A DNA stretch of 64,000 nucleotides from Sphingobium limneticum. Its GTDB lineage: Bacteria; Pseudomonadota; Alphaproteobacteria; Sphingomonadales; Sphingomonadaceae. Positions 15,499 to 24,211 of this stretch are shown in pieces. Made by a program: the position numbers and the translations under genes. The notes under the pieces are model-generated. The model saw only the letters and a program-made list of their open reading frames with translations, searched no databases and was not told the DNA's origin. The stretch is taken from NCBI RefSeq assembly GCF_008710155.1, contig NZ_VYPZ01000019.1, positions 1 through 64,000 on the forward strand, written 5' to 3'. Position 1 is the first letter of the stretch. Each line of letters starts with the position of its first letter.

Positions 15499-16503
15499 CT
15501 AACCTACAAGCGCGGAAATGGCGGTGCGGGCAGCGGGCAGCCAGGCGGATGCGAAGCGCGGGTTGAACGCGTCGATGCGATAGAGGGGGATGCGCTGTTC
15601 CATCCAGTCGGTCTTGTACCCGTTGTCGCCGGTGCCATAGTCGATCAGGCGCACATGATCCCCGTCGATCGCCCGCTCGAACATGGCATGGCTCAGCAAG
15701 GTGCCGGGGGAGGCGCGGTCATGGGCGGCATCGTGGCTCAGCTTGTGGATCAGCGCGACGCCATGGTCCACCGTCCACAATTGCGTCGCCACCGCGCGAC
15801 CATCCAGTTGCGCAAAGCCCAGCCGCAACGTCCCCGCCGCGCTCTCCCGCTCGGCCAGATCGTGCAGGAAATCCAGGCCCGGCTCGGCTTCTTTCCAGCT
15901 ACGGTCATGCACATCGACATAGTCGCGCCACAGATCGTCGGTCAGCCGGCGGGCGATCGACAGGGTGAAGAGGCTGGCGCGCCCCTTGCGCTTGACCAGA
16001 CTGCGCAATTTGCCCGGCCGCGACGCCCAATAATCGGCAAAGCTGCGGCCCGCCACCGTCAGTAGATGGCGCCCGCCCATCGCCCGGCGCACCGCGAACC
16101 AGCCGGCGCGGCGCAGCGCCTGCATCATCGGCGCGCTATCCTCCAGCGGATAGAGGTCGATCTGGGCGCTGGTCGCCAGCAAGTGGCGGGCGATGCTTTC
16201 CAGCAACCGCTGCTGCATCGCCGGATCGGGATCGCCGATGAAGACCGGCGCCCAGCTAAAACTATACCAGTTGGCAAGCGCGCTGACCTGGCGGGGGGAA
16301 GGAGCGGTCAGGAACAGCCAGGCTTCCCGGCCGTCTTCCGTCGCCTTCAGGATGCGAAGCGGCGTATCGGCCATGCAATGGGCATGGAGCGCGGCATACC
16401 AGTCCAGCCGGTCGAACAGGCCGGTCATATGGGCGCGATCCAGCCGGCCGGCCAGCCGCCGCTGCACCTCATCCAGGCTGTGATATTCCCTTACGCCCCG
16501 CAA
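15499..16503 (-). CDS. GNAT-family acetyltransferase, exosortase-associated
   Basis: 334 residues of the BioF2/CelD-like GNAT type: two GNAT-like lobes, the second with TLRLGFAQLDGRAVATQLWTV-type core strands and the final SPGTLLSHAMFERAIDG and DYGTGDNGYKTDWM. This subfamily accompanies XrtA loci and is expected to transfer an acyl or aminoacyl group in the cytoplasm, perhaps from the adjacent ACP, to a polysaccharide precursor. It shares the 67-base divergent control region with the acyl-CoA ligase. Confidence 0.85.
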   Translation of the reverse strand: MRGVREYHSLDEVQRRLAGRLDRAHMTGLFDRLDWYAALHAHCMADTPLRILKATEDGREAWLFLTAPSPRQVSALANWYSFSWAPVFIGDPDPAMQQRLLESIARHLLATSAQIDLYPLEDSAPMMQALRRAGWFAVRRAMGGRHLLTVAGRSFADYWASRPGKLRSLVKRKGRASLFTLSIARRLTDDLWRDYVDVHDRSWKEAEPGLDFLHDLAERESAAGTLRLGFAQLDGRAVATQLWTVDHGVALIHKLSHDAAHDRASPGTLLSHAMFERAIDGDHVRLIDYGTGDNGYKTDWMEQRIPLYRIDAFNPRFASAWLPAARTAISALVG

Positions 16504-16570
16504 CCGACTATCTCCGCCCCAGTCACTGGTCGCATATAGAGTAAAAACATCGCCATGGAGTTAAGCATCT

Positions 16571-18100
16571 GTGACTAACGATTTCCCGATAATCGACGGG
16601 GCGAAGGTGCAGCCGATCGACCATCTGCTGCTGCGCGGCGATCCGGCATGCGTGGCGCTGGACGGTCGTTCGGGCAGCTATAATTATGCGGAACTGGAAG
16701 AAACGCTGGGCCGGCTGGCGGGATGGCTGGCGGGCTTCGGGCTGGAAAAGGGCGCGCGAGTCGCCAGCTGGATCGCCAAGGGGCCGGTCGCCGCGCTGAT
16801 GCCATTGGCCGCGCCGCGCGCGGGGTTGGTCCATGTGCCGATCAACCCGCTGCTCAAACATGCCCAGGTTGCGCATATCGTGGCGGATAGCGGCGCGATG
16901 CTGCTGATCGGCACGGCGGCGCGACTCGACAGCCTGTTGCCGGGCGACGTGCCCGCCGGTTGCCAGTTGCACCGCGAAGATGACGCCGCCTGCGCGATGA
17001 GCGGCGGCGCGACGATCGGTCCGTCGACGGCGTTGGCGGACGATCTGGCGGCGATCCTCTATACCAGCGGCTCTACCGGCCGGCCCAAGGGCGTGATGCT
17101 CAGCCACGCCAATCTCTGGCTGGGGGCGGTCGCGGTGGCCGATTATCTCAAACTGACGCCGCAGGACCGCACTGCCTGTGTCCTGCCGTTCAGCTTCGAC
17201 TATGGCCAGAATCAGTTGCTCTCGACCTGGTTTGCGGGCGGCTGCGTTTATCCGCTCGATTATCTGACGCCGCGCGATGTACTGAAACTGATCGACCGGC
17301 GCGACATCACGACGCTGGCCGGGGTGCCGCCGCTTTGGGTGCAACTGACCGAACTGGATTGGCCGGATGCGGTGGCGGGCAAGTTGCGGCGGCTGACCAA
17401 CAGCGGCGGCGCGTTGACCCGGCCGCTGGTGGCAAAGTTACGCGCGTTGTTTCCGCAGGCGGACCTCTATCCCATGTATGGCCTGACGGAAGCGTTCCGG
17501 TCCACGTACTTGCCGCCCGCACTGGTCGACAGCCATCCCGATTCGATGGGCAGCGCCATTCCCTTTGCGGAGATATTGGTGGTCCGACCCGACGGCAGCC
17601 TGACCGAGGATGAGGAGCCAGGCGAACTGGTCCATTGCGGGCCGTTGGTGGCGCAGGGCTATTGGCGCGATGCGGCGCGTACCGCCGAACGGTTCAAGTC
17701 GGCGCCGACCGCGTCGCGCTATGGCGGCATGGCGGTTTGGTCGGGCGACACGGTGCGGCGCGACGCGCAGGGATTGCTCTATTTCGTCGGCCGCGACGAT
17801 GCGATGATCAAGTCCGCCGGCAACCGGATCAGCCCGACCGAAATAGAGGAAGCGGCCGTCGCCGTGCCCGGCGTGGCCGAAGCGGTGGCGCTGGGCATCA
17901 AGGACGATCGGCTGGGGCAGGCGGTGCGCCTGTTGCTGCGGTCGGCCGACCCTGACGTCGCGCAGGCCGTTGCCACCCATCTGAAAAGCGAACTGCCCAA
18001 TTTCATGCAGCCCAAGGATATCGTCGTGCGTCCAGATTTCCCCCGCAATCCCAATGGCAAGATCGACCGGGTCGCGCTGGCGAAGGCGCATGGCGCATGA
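16571..18100 (+). CDS. AMP-forming acyl-CoA ligase, exosortase A system-associated
   Basis: 509 residues. The adenylate-forming signature YTSGSTGRPKGVM lies near residues 164-176; YPMYGLTEAF and the C-terminal hinge FVGRDDAMIKSAGNRI and PNGKIDR lysine region are intact. It activates a carboxylic acid as the acyl-adenylate, which then probably loads the ACP encoded on the other strand. This is the family known as acyl-CoA ligase, exosortase A system-associated. Its stop codon overlaps the start of the next gene (ATGA), so the decarboxylase is translationally coupled. Confidence 0.92.
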   Translation: MTNDFPIIDGAKVQPIDHLLLRGDPACVALDGRSGSYNYAELEETLGRLAGWLAGFGLEKGARVASWIAKGPVAALMPLAAPRAGLVHVPINPLLKHAQVAHIVADSGAMLLIGTAARLDSLLPGDVPAGCQLHREDDAACAMSGGATIGPSTALADDLAAILYTSGSTGRPKGVMLSHANLWLGAVAVADYLKLTPQDRTACVLPFSFDYGQNQLLSTWFAGGCVYPLDYLTPRDVLKLIDRRDITTLAGVPPLWVQLTELDWPDAVAGKLRRLTNSGGALTRPLVAKLRALFPQADLYPMYGLTEAFRSTYLPPALVDSHPDSMGSAIPFAEILVVRPDGSLTEDEEPGELVHCGPLVAQGYWRDAARTAERFKSAPTASRYGGMAVWSGDTVRRDAQGLLYFVGRDDAMIKSAGNRISPTEIEEAAVAVPGVAEAVALGIKDDRLGQAVRLLLRSADPDVAQAVATHLKSELPNFMQPKDIVVRPDFPRNPNGKIDRVALAKAHGA

Positions 18101-19329
18101 AGCCGATGGGGCCGATCCCCGGCTGGTTCGCCGAAGAGGAAGGCATGCTGATCATCGGCGGCTGCGGGGCTGCCAGCCTGGTGGACGAAGCGGGCGACAC
18201 GCCGCTTTTCGTCTATGACATGGACATCGTGCAGGCGCAGGTGCGTCGCTTCCGGGAAGCGATGCCGGACGCGCTGCATCTCCATTATGCGATCAAGGCG
18301 AACCCCTATGCGCCGTTGCTGGCGCGGATGGGTACGCAGGTCGATGGCTTCGACATCGCGTCGGGCGGCGAACTGGCCATGGCGCTGGAGGCCGGAATGG
18401 CGCCGAATCGGATCAGCTTTGCCGGGCCGGGCAAGCGGGACGACGAACTGGAAGCCGCGATCTTCGCCGGCGTGACGATCAACCTGGAATCGGAAGGGGA
18501 AGGGCGTCGGGCGCTGGCCGTCGCCGACCGGATCGGCAAGCGCCCGCGTCTGGCCGTGCGGGTCAATCCGGATTTCGACCTGAAAGGGTCGGGCATGCGC
18601 ATGGGCGGCGGGGCCAAGCCGTTCGGCGTGGATGCGGATCGGGCGGCGGCGCTGGCACGGGCGATGATCGACGCGGGCGCGGACTGGCAGGGATGGCATA
18701 TCTTTGCCGGCAGCCAGAATCTCGATCCGCTGGCGATCATAGAGACGCAGGCGGCCACGATCGCGCTGGCGGCGCGCCTGTCCGATGCGGTGGGCGCCAC
18801 GCCGCCGCTGGTCAATCTGGGCGGCGGCTTTGGCTTGGCCTATTTCCCCGGCGATAACCAGTTGGACATTCGTCCGATCGGTGTGGCGCTGGACAGCGCA
18901 TTGAACAGCCTGCCGGACATATTGCAGGGCAGCGCCTTCGCGATCGAACTGGGCCGATGGCTGGTGGGGGAGGCCGGCGTCTATCTGAGCCGCGTGATCG
19001 ACGTGAAGCTCAGCCAAGGCGAGACTTTCGTTGTGGTCGATGGCGGCCTGCATCACCAACTGGCGGCCAGCGGCAATTTCGGCACGGTCGTCCGGCGCAA
19101 CTATCCGATCGCGGTCGCCAACCGCTTCGGCGCGCCGCCCGCCGCCGACGCGGTGACGGTGGTCGGGTGTCTGTGCACCCCGATAGACCGGCTGGGCGAC
19201 AAGGTGGCGCTGCCGCCGGTGAAGGAAGGCGACCTGATCGCCATCTTTCTTGCCGGTGCCTATGGCGCTTCTGCAAGTCCTGCCGCTTTTCTTGGCCACC
19301 CAAGTCCTCGCGAACTTTTACTTGGCTGA
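18097..19329 (+). CDS. PLP-dependent decarboxylase, exosortase A system-associated
   Basis: 410 residues, fold type III (LysA/ornithine decarboxylase-like). The PLP lysine is Lys67 in HYAIKANP; the phosphate-binding LVNLGGGFGLAYF and the catalytic-loop motif VVGCLCTPIDRLGDK are present. The family is restricted largely to XrtA loci; the substrate is unknown but is probably an amino acid that is also handled by the neighbouring ligase and ACP. It overlaps the ligase by four bases. The next gene starts about 130 bases on, after a probable promoter-containing gap. Confidence 0.92.
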   Translation: MKPMGPIPGWFAEEEGMLIIGGCGAASLVDEAGDTPLFVYDMDIVQAQVRRFREAMPDALHLHYAIKANPYAPLLARMGTQVDGFDIASGGELAMALEAGMAPNRISFAGPGKRDDELEAAIFAGVTINLESEGEGRRALAVADRIGKRPRLAVRVNPDFDLKGSGMRMGGGAKPFGVDADRAAALARAMIDAGADWQGWHIFAGSQNLDPLAIIETQAATIALAARLSDAVGATPPLVNLGGGFGLAYFPGDNQLDIRPIGVALDSALNSLPDILQGSAFAIELGRWLVGEAGVYLSRVIDVKLSQGETFVVVDGGLHHQLAASGNFGTVVRRNYPIAVANRFGAPPAADAVTVVGCLCTPIDRLGDKVALPPVKEGDLIAIFLAGAYGASASPAAFLGHPSPRELLLG

Positions 19330-19461
19330 TTTGCACAGGACTTAACTCCTAACGGTATCTTTACCCTTTCACGGCATGAAGGTGGTCGGAGCCATATGCC
19401 GATCGGTCGCCTGTCCTTCGTTGGCGGTCGATGGCGCATGGCCGCACGAAGGGATGAGATT

Positions 19462-20106
19462 ATGCGTTTTGTGTCGGTTTCCAGGCTTTTGATGGGTGCG
19501 TCTCTGCCCGCCGTCGCCTTGTCGGGTTGCGCCTCCGCGCCGTCCGGGCCGCAACTGCCGCCTGCCTCCTTCGTGTCGACGCAGGAGGGGCCGGGCGAGG
19601 AATATGTCATCGGCCCGCTCGACGACCTGACCATCTTCGTGTGGCGCAACCCGGAACTGGGCGCCAAGGTACAGGTGCGCCCCGACGGTCGCATCACCAC
19701 GCCGCTGATCACCGACATGCCGGCCGTGGGCAAGACGCCCAAGATGCTGGCGGACGATATCAAGCTGGCGCTGACCCAATATATCGAAAATCCGCTGGTG
19801 TCGGTCATCGTCAACAATTTCAGCGGCACGTTCAGCCAGCAGATCAGGATCGTGGGCGCGACGGAAAAGCCAGCGTCCATTCCCTATCGCGCGAACATGA
19901 CCGTGCTGGACGCGATGATCGCGGTCGGTGGCCTGTCCGAATATGCGGCGGGCAACCGCGCGCGTCTCGTCCGTTTCGACAAGGAGACGGGCAAGCAGAA
20001 AGAATATCAGGTGCGCCTGGGCGACCTGCTGAAGAAGGGGGATACGCGCGCGAACGTGCTGCTGTCGCCCGGTGACGTCATCATCATCCCCGAAAGCATG
20101 TTCTGA
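19462..20106 (+). CDS. XrtA-associated polysaccharide export lipoprotein (Wza-like)
   Basis: 214 residues. Start ATG 19462 follows AAGGGATGAG and gives a lipoprotein signal with lipobox VALSGC; an in-frame upstream ATG at 19396 has no benefit. The polysaccharide export domain (YVIGPLDDLTIFVWRNPEL) is followed by an SLBB-type segment (RIVGATEKPASIPYR). It is expected to form the outer-membrane part of the export channel. It begins the run of export genes: chain-length protein, kinase, outer-membrane protein. Confidence 0.93.
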   Translation: MRFVSVSRLLMGASLPAVALSGCASAPSGPQLPPASFVSTQEGPGEEYVIGPLDDLTIFVWRNPELGAKVQVRPDGRITTPLITDMPAVGKTPKMLADDIKLALTQYIENPLVSVIVNNFSGTFSQQIRIVGATEKPASIPYRANMTVLDAMIAVGGLSEYAAGNRARLVRFDKETGKQKEYQVRLGDLLKKGDTRANVLLSPGDVIIIPESMF

Positions 20107-20108
20107 TC

Positions 20109-21629
20109 ATGGCCGGCCTTTACGACGAACTGTTGGTCCTGCTCCATGGCATATGGAGCCGCCGCTGGGTGGCGCTTGCCGTCGCCTGGGGCGTGTGCAT
20201 GCTCGGCTGGCTGGGCGTGGCGCTGATCCCCAACGCCTATCAGTCCAAGGCACGGGTCTATGTGAACACCCAGTCGTTGCTGGAGGACAAGGTCGGCATC
20301 ACCCAGGTCCAGTCGCAGCAGGATCTGGACCGGGTGCGCAGCACGTTGGCGAGCGCCGAGAATCTGGAAAAGGTCGTGCGCGACACGGACCTGTCTCAGT
20401 CGGTGTCCGGTCCGCGCGATATCGCCGCTAAGATCACCAAGCTGCGCGAGAACATCACGGTTATGGCGCAGGCCGATCCCAGCATGATCGACATCAGCGC
20501 CATTTCGGCCGATTCGGGCCTGTCGGACGGTGCCAATGCGCGCATCGCCCAGCAGGTGGTGCAGAAGCTGATCGACATCTTCCAGGAGGAAAATCTCTCC
20601 GGCGATCGCAACCAGACCAAGCAGAGCCTGGCCTTTCTGGACCAGCAGATCGCCGCGCGCGGCAAGCAGCTGGAAGCGGCTGATCAGCGCCGCGTCGAAT
20701 TTGCGCAGCGTTATATCGGCCTGTTGCCCGGCGCCGGCTCCATCAGCCAGCGTATGGATGCGGCCCGCGCTGAAATCAGCAATATCGATTCGCAACTTGT
20801 CCAAGCGCAGAGCGCCCTGAGCGCGATGAACGGCCAGCTGGCCGGTACGCCTGCAACCCTTCCGGGCATGACGGCATCGGGCGGCGCGTCGCCGCTGGCA
20901 CAGGCCCAGGCCAATCTGGCGTCGATGAAGGCGCGCGGCTGGACCGCCAACCATCCCGACGTTATCGCGGCCCAGCGTGAGGTCGATGCCATTCGTAAAG
21001 CGGGCGGCGGTGCGGCTGCCGCAGCCGGCAGCACGCCCAACCCCGCCTATCTGTCGATCAAGTCGATGCAGGCCGATCGCGCCGCCACGGTGCAGGCGCT
21101 CAGCACGCGCAAGGCGCAGTTGCAGGGCGATCTCAACACCATGATGTCGCGTCAGGTGAATGAGCCGGGCGTCGCGTCGGAACAGGAAAAGATCGAAAGC
21201 GACTATGCCGCGCTCAAGGCGCAATATGACAAGCTGGCCGCCGATCGCGAGGAAATCCGCCTGCGCGGTGATGTGAAGACCGAGACGGGTTCCGTCCAGT
21301 TCCGTGTCATCCAGCCACCTAGCACCCCGACCGCACCATCGGCGCCGAACCGGCCGCTGCTGTTGCTGGGCGTGCTGATCCTGGGCGTGGGTGCCGGCAT
21401 CGGCGTGGCTTTCGCGCTTGGCCAGCTCAAGGGCACGTTCCCGACCGCCGCGCGGCTGGAAAAGGCGATCGGCCTGCCGGTCGTTGGATCGATCAGCCAG
21501 ACGGTGAGCGTGGCGCAGGTCGCGATCGACCGGCAGCGCATGAAATGGTTTGCGGGCGCGAGCGGCGGCCTGGCGGCCGTGTGCCTGCTGCTGATCGTCG
21601 TCGAATTCGTCCAGCGCGGTATGGCGTGA
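20109..21629 (+). CDS. XrtA-system polysaccharide chain-length determinant (Wzz-like)
   Basis: 506 residues. A Wzz-type N-terminus with a TM helix (about 17-37), a long periplasmic coiled-coil region rich in Gln/Ala (including LDQQIAARGKQLEAADQRR), a Pro-rich exit (VIQPPSTPTAPSAPNRP), a second helix near 415-437 and a third at the C-terminus (VCLLLIVVEFV). It sets polymer length and couples the inner-membrane polymerase with the export channel. It starts two bases after the export lipoprotein stop codon. Confidence 0.93.
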   Translation: MAGLYDELLVLLHGIWSRRWVALAVAWGVCMLGWLGVALIPNAYQSKARVYVNTQSLLEDKVGITQVQSQQDLDRVRSTLASAENLEKVVRDTDLSQSVSGPRDIAAKITKLRENITVMAQADPSMIDISAISADSGLSDGANARIAQQVVQKLIDIFQEENLSGDRNQTKQSLAFLDQQIAARGKQLEAADQRRVEFAQRYIGLLPGAGSISQRMDAARAEISNIDSQLVQAQSALSAMNGQLAGTPATLPGMTASGGASPLAQAQANLASMKARGWTANHPDVIAAQREVDAIRKAGGGAAAAAGSTPNPAYLSIKSMQADRAATVQALSTRKAQLQGDLNTMMSRQVNEPGVASEQEKIESDYAALKAQYDKLAADREEIRLRGDVKTETGSVQFRVIQPPSTPTAPSAPNRPLLLLGVLILGVGAGIGVAFALGQLKGTFPTAARLEKAIGLPVVGSISQTVSVAQVAIDRQRMKWFAGASGGLAAVCLLLIVVEFVQRGMA

Positions 21630-21643
21630 AGGAGCCAGGGAAC

Positions 21644-22591
21644 ATGAACCAGCATAGCTCCATCAAGGGCCGGGGATCGCTGATCGAACGGGCGACCGAA
21701 ATCTATGATTTCAACGCCGCGTTGCGCGGTCGCGCGGCGCCGGCGGTCGATCCGACCGATCTGCCGCCTGCGCCTGCAGTTGCGCCGCCGCCCGCTGCGC
21801 CAGCGGCCTTCGTCGCCGATGCGCCGGTCGCGCCAACCATATATACGCCGCGCGCGCCCGACTGGACCGGACCGGTGCAGTCGATCGACCGGGTCAAACT
21901 GGCCGAAGCCGGCTTCCTGCGACCCGACAGCGCGGTGACCACGATGAGCGAGGAATTTCGCCTGCTCAAGCGTGACCTGTTGTCGCAGCTGCGCGGCAAC
22001 CCGCGCGGCAACCGCATCCTCGTCTGCTCCGCTCATAGTGGGGAGGGCAAGACCTTCTGCGCGATCAACCTGGCGCTCAGCCTGGCGGCGGAGAAGGATC
22101 GCGAAATCCTGCTGGTCGATGCCGATTTCGGCAAGCCTGGCATTCCTGCGCAACTGGGGTTGGAGGCGGGCCGTGGCCTGATGGACGCGCTGGCCGATCC
22201 GCTGGTCGCGATCGAGGATATCGTCATCCGCACCGACATCCCGTCGCTCTCCGTCCTGCCCGCCGGGCAGCGCAGCCATGACGATACCGAATATCTCGCC
22301 TCTGCCCGTACCGAACAGTTGCTGAAGCGACTGACCGACGGTCGGCCGGATCGGATCATCATCTTCGATTCGCCGCCGTTGCTGGCGGCATCGCCCGCTG
22401 CCGTACTGGCCAGCCATGCCGCCATCGCGCTGCTGGTCGTGCGCGCCGACAAGACGCCCGAAAGCGCGTTGCGCGACGCAGCGGGCATGTTGAAGGGCGG
22501 AGCGCAGGTTCAGCTTTTGCTCAATGCCGTCCGCTTCAACAGCGGCGGCCGCCGTTTCGGCAGCTATTATGCCAAGGGGGAAGTCCAGTGA
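21644..22591 (+). CDS. XrtA-associated tyrosine autokinase (CpsD-like)
   Basis: 315 residues. ATG 21644 is preceded by GGAGCCAGGG. After a Pro/Ala-rich N-terminal segment comes the BY-kinase core: Walker A SAHSGEGKT (Lys136), Walker A' LLVDADFGKP and Walker B IIIFDSPPLL. A Tyr pair near the C-terminus (FGSYYAKG) could be the autophosphorylated site, though the usual Tyr cluster is short here. It phosphorylates itself and regulates the chain-length protein encoded just upstream. Its stop overlaps the GTG start of the outer-membrane protein. Confidence 0.92.
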   Translation: MNQHSSIKGRGSLIERATEIYDFNAALRGRAAPAVDPTDLPPAPAVAPPPAAPAAFVADAPVAPTIYTPRAPDWTGPVQSIDRVKLAEAGFLRPDSAVTTMSEEFRLLKRDLLSQLRGNPRGNRILVCSAHSGEGKTFCAINLALSLAAEKDREILLVDADFGKPGIPAQLGLEAGRGLMDALADPLVAIEDIVIRTDIPSLSVLPAGQRSHDDTEYLASARTEQLLKRLTDGRPDRIIIFDSPPLLAASPAAVLASHAAIALLVVRADKTPESALRDAAGMLKGGAQVQLLLNAVRFNSGGRRFGSYYAKGEVQ

Positions 22592-24189
22592 AGATCGTCC
22601 GGCTCTGGACCGCAGGCGCATCGCTCGCCGCGCTGGCCGTTGCAATGCCCGCCCATGCGCAGTCGTCCGATGGCAAGCGCCTCAATGTGACGCCCTATCT
22701 TGGCGTGGACCAAGTCGTGACCGGGCCGATCAAGGGCGAGGGCGACGTGCTGACCTATACCAATGTCACCGCTGGCGTGACGGCGGAAGTGAAGAGCCGC
22801 CGTGTCGAGGCGGTGGTCGACCTGCAATATAATCACAGCTTCGGCTGGGGTAGCCAGACGTCGGATCAGGATGTCATCAGCGGCGTCGCTCATGCCAATG
22901 TCAATCTTGCGCCTGGCCTTTCGCTCATGAGCGGCGGCCTGGCCACGCGCGTACGCACCGATGGCTTGTCGGGCGCCTCGACGCAGCGCGACAGCTTCAG
23001 CAGCCAGGTCTGGTCGGGCTATGTCGGGCCATCCTACACCACCCAGTTTGGCGACTTCAACGTCAATGGTTCCTATCGCCTTGGCTACACGCGGGTCGAT
23101 GATAGCGTGAATCAGAATTTCGGCGGCTTGCAGTCCAATGGCGCCTTCGCTGACAGCTGGACGCACAGCCTGCTCGGATCGGTCGGTTTTGCGCCTAATA
23201 CGGTGCTGCCGGGCATCGGTCTTACCGCCAGCGCGGGCTATGATCGCGAAGAGGCGAGCCAACTCGACCAGCGGTTCGAGGATCTGTGGGGCCGTGTCGA
23301 TGCGACCGTGCCAGTATCGCCCACGCTCGCCCTTGTCGGTGGTGTCGGCTATGAGAAGATCGAGATCAGCCAGCGTTCGCCGGAACTGGATGCGAACGGC
23401 ATGCCGTTGGTCCGCAACGGCCGTTATGTGACGGACAAAAGCTCGCCGCGTGCGCTGATCTATAATTTCGACGACATCATCTGGGACGCAGGCGTGTTGT
23501 GGCGGCCCAGCCGTCGCACGACCTTGCAGGCGCGGGTCGGCGAACGTTATGGCGGCATGACCTATCAGGGCAGCTTCCTGTGGCAGGGGCGCGACAGCAG
23601 CGTCGCCATCGTCGTCTTCGACGGGATCGACAGCTTCGGCCGCATGATCAATGCCGACGTTGCCGCCCTGTCGGGCAGCAGCTTCGACGTGGCGCGCAAT
23701 CCTTTCACCGGCGACATCACCGGCTGCGCCTTCTCCACCACAGGCGGTGGCCAGTGCTTCAACGATGCGCTGTCGGGCATCACCGACGCGAACTTCCGCT
23801 ATCGTGGCGTGTCGGCGCAATATTCGTTGCGCCGCGGGCCATGGGGCTGGGGGCTTGGCGGCGGCTATTCGCAACGCAAGTTCATCACGCCCAATGGCCA
23901 GACGGTGCTGATCCGTGGATCGCGCGATGAAAATTGGTACGGCAATGCGTCGGTCAACTATGCCATCAGCAGTTCGGACAGCATCGACCTGGTGACATAT
24001 ATCAACTATTTCGACGCCAGCGGGGATCGCCTCGATGTGCTGAACTATGGCGCTTTCACCAGCTATTACAAGAATTTGTCGCGCCGCCTGGCGGCTTCGG
24101 CCTCGCTGGGGCTGGACGGGGTGAAGGCGGACGATTTCGACACGATCATCAGTGCGATGGGGCAGGTCGGCCTGCGCTACAGCTTCTGA
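22588..24189 (+). CDS. PEP-CTERM/XrtA-associated outer membrane beta-barrel protein
   Basis: 533 residues, GTG start overlapping the previous stop, with AAGGGGG upstream. A signal peptide ends at AHAQ. Alternating hydrophobic/polar strands throughout and a C-terminal Tyr-Ser-Phe fit an outer-membrane barrel. It belongs to the outer-membrane protein family always found in exosortase-A loci, thought to help the polymer or PEP-CTERM proteins cross or sit at the outer membrane. It is followed 22 bases later by the ATPase. Confidence 0.9.
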   Translation: MKIVRLWTAGASLAALAVAMPAHAQSSDGKRLNVTPYLGVDQVVTGPIKGEGDVLTYTNVTAGVTAEVKSRRVEAVVDLQYNHSFGWGSQTSDQDVISGVAHANVNLAPGLSLMSGGLATRVRTDGLSGASTQRDSFSSQVWSGYVGPSYTTQFGDFNVNGSYRLGYTRVDDSVNQNFGGLQSNGAFADSWTHSLLGSVGFAPNTVLPGIGLTASAGYDREEASQLDQRFEDLWGRVDATVPVSPTLALVGGVGYEKIEISQRSPELDANGMPLVRNGRYVTDKSSPRALIYNFDDIIWDAGVLWRPSRRTTLQARVGERYGGMTYQGSFLWQGRDSSVAIVVFDGIDSFGRMINADVAALSGSSFDVARNPFTGDITGCAFSTTGGGQCFNDALSGITDANFRYRGVSAQYSLRRGPWGWGLGGGYSQRKFITPNGQTVLIRGSRDENWYGNASVNYAISSSDSIDLVTYINYFDASGDRLDVLNYGAFTSYYKNLSRRLAASASLGLDGVKADDFDTIISAMGQVGLRYSF

Positions 24190-24211
24190 CGTCGGCTTGG
24201 GAGACGAGGAT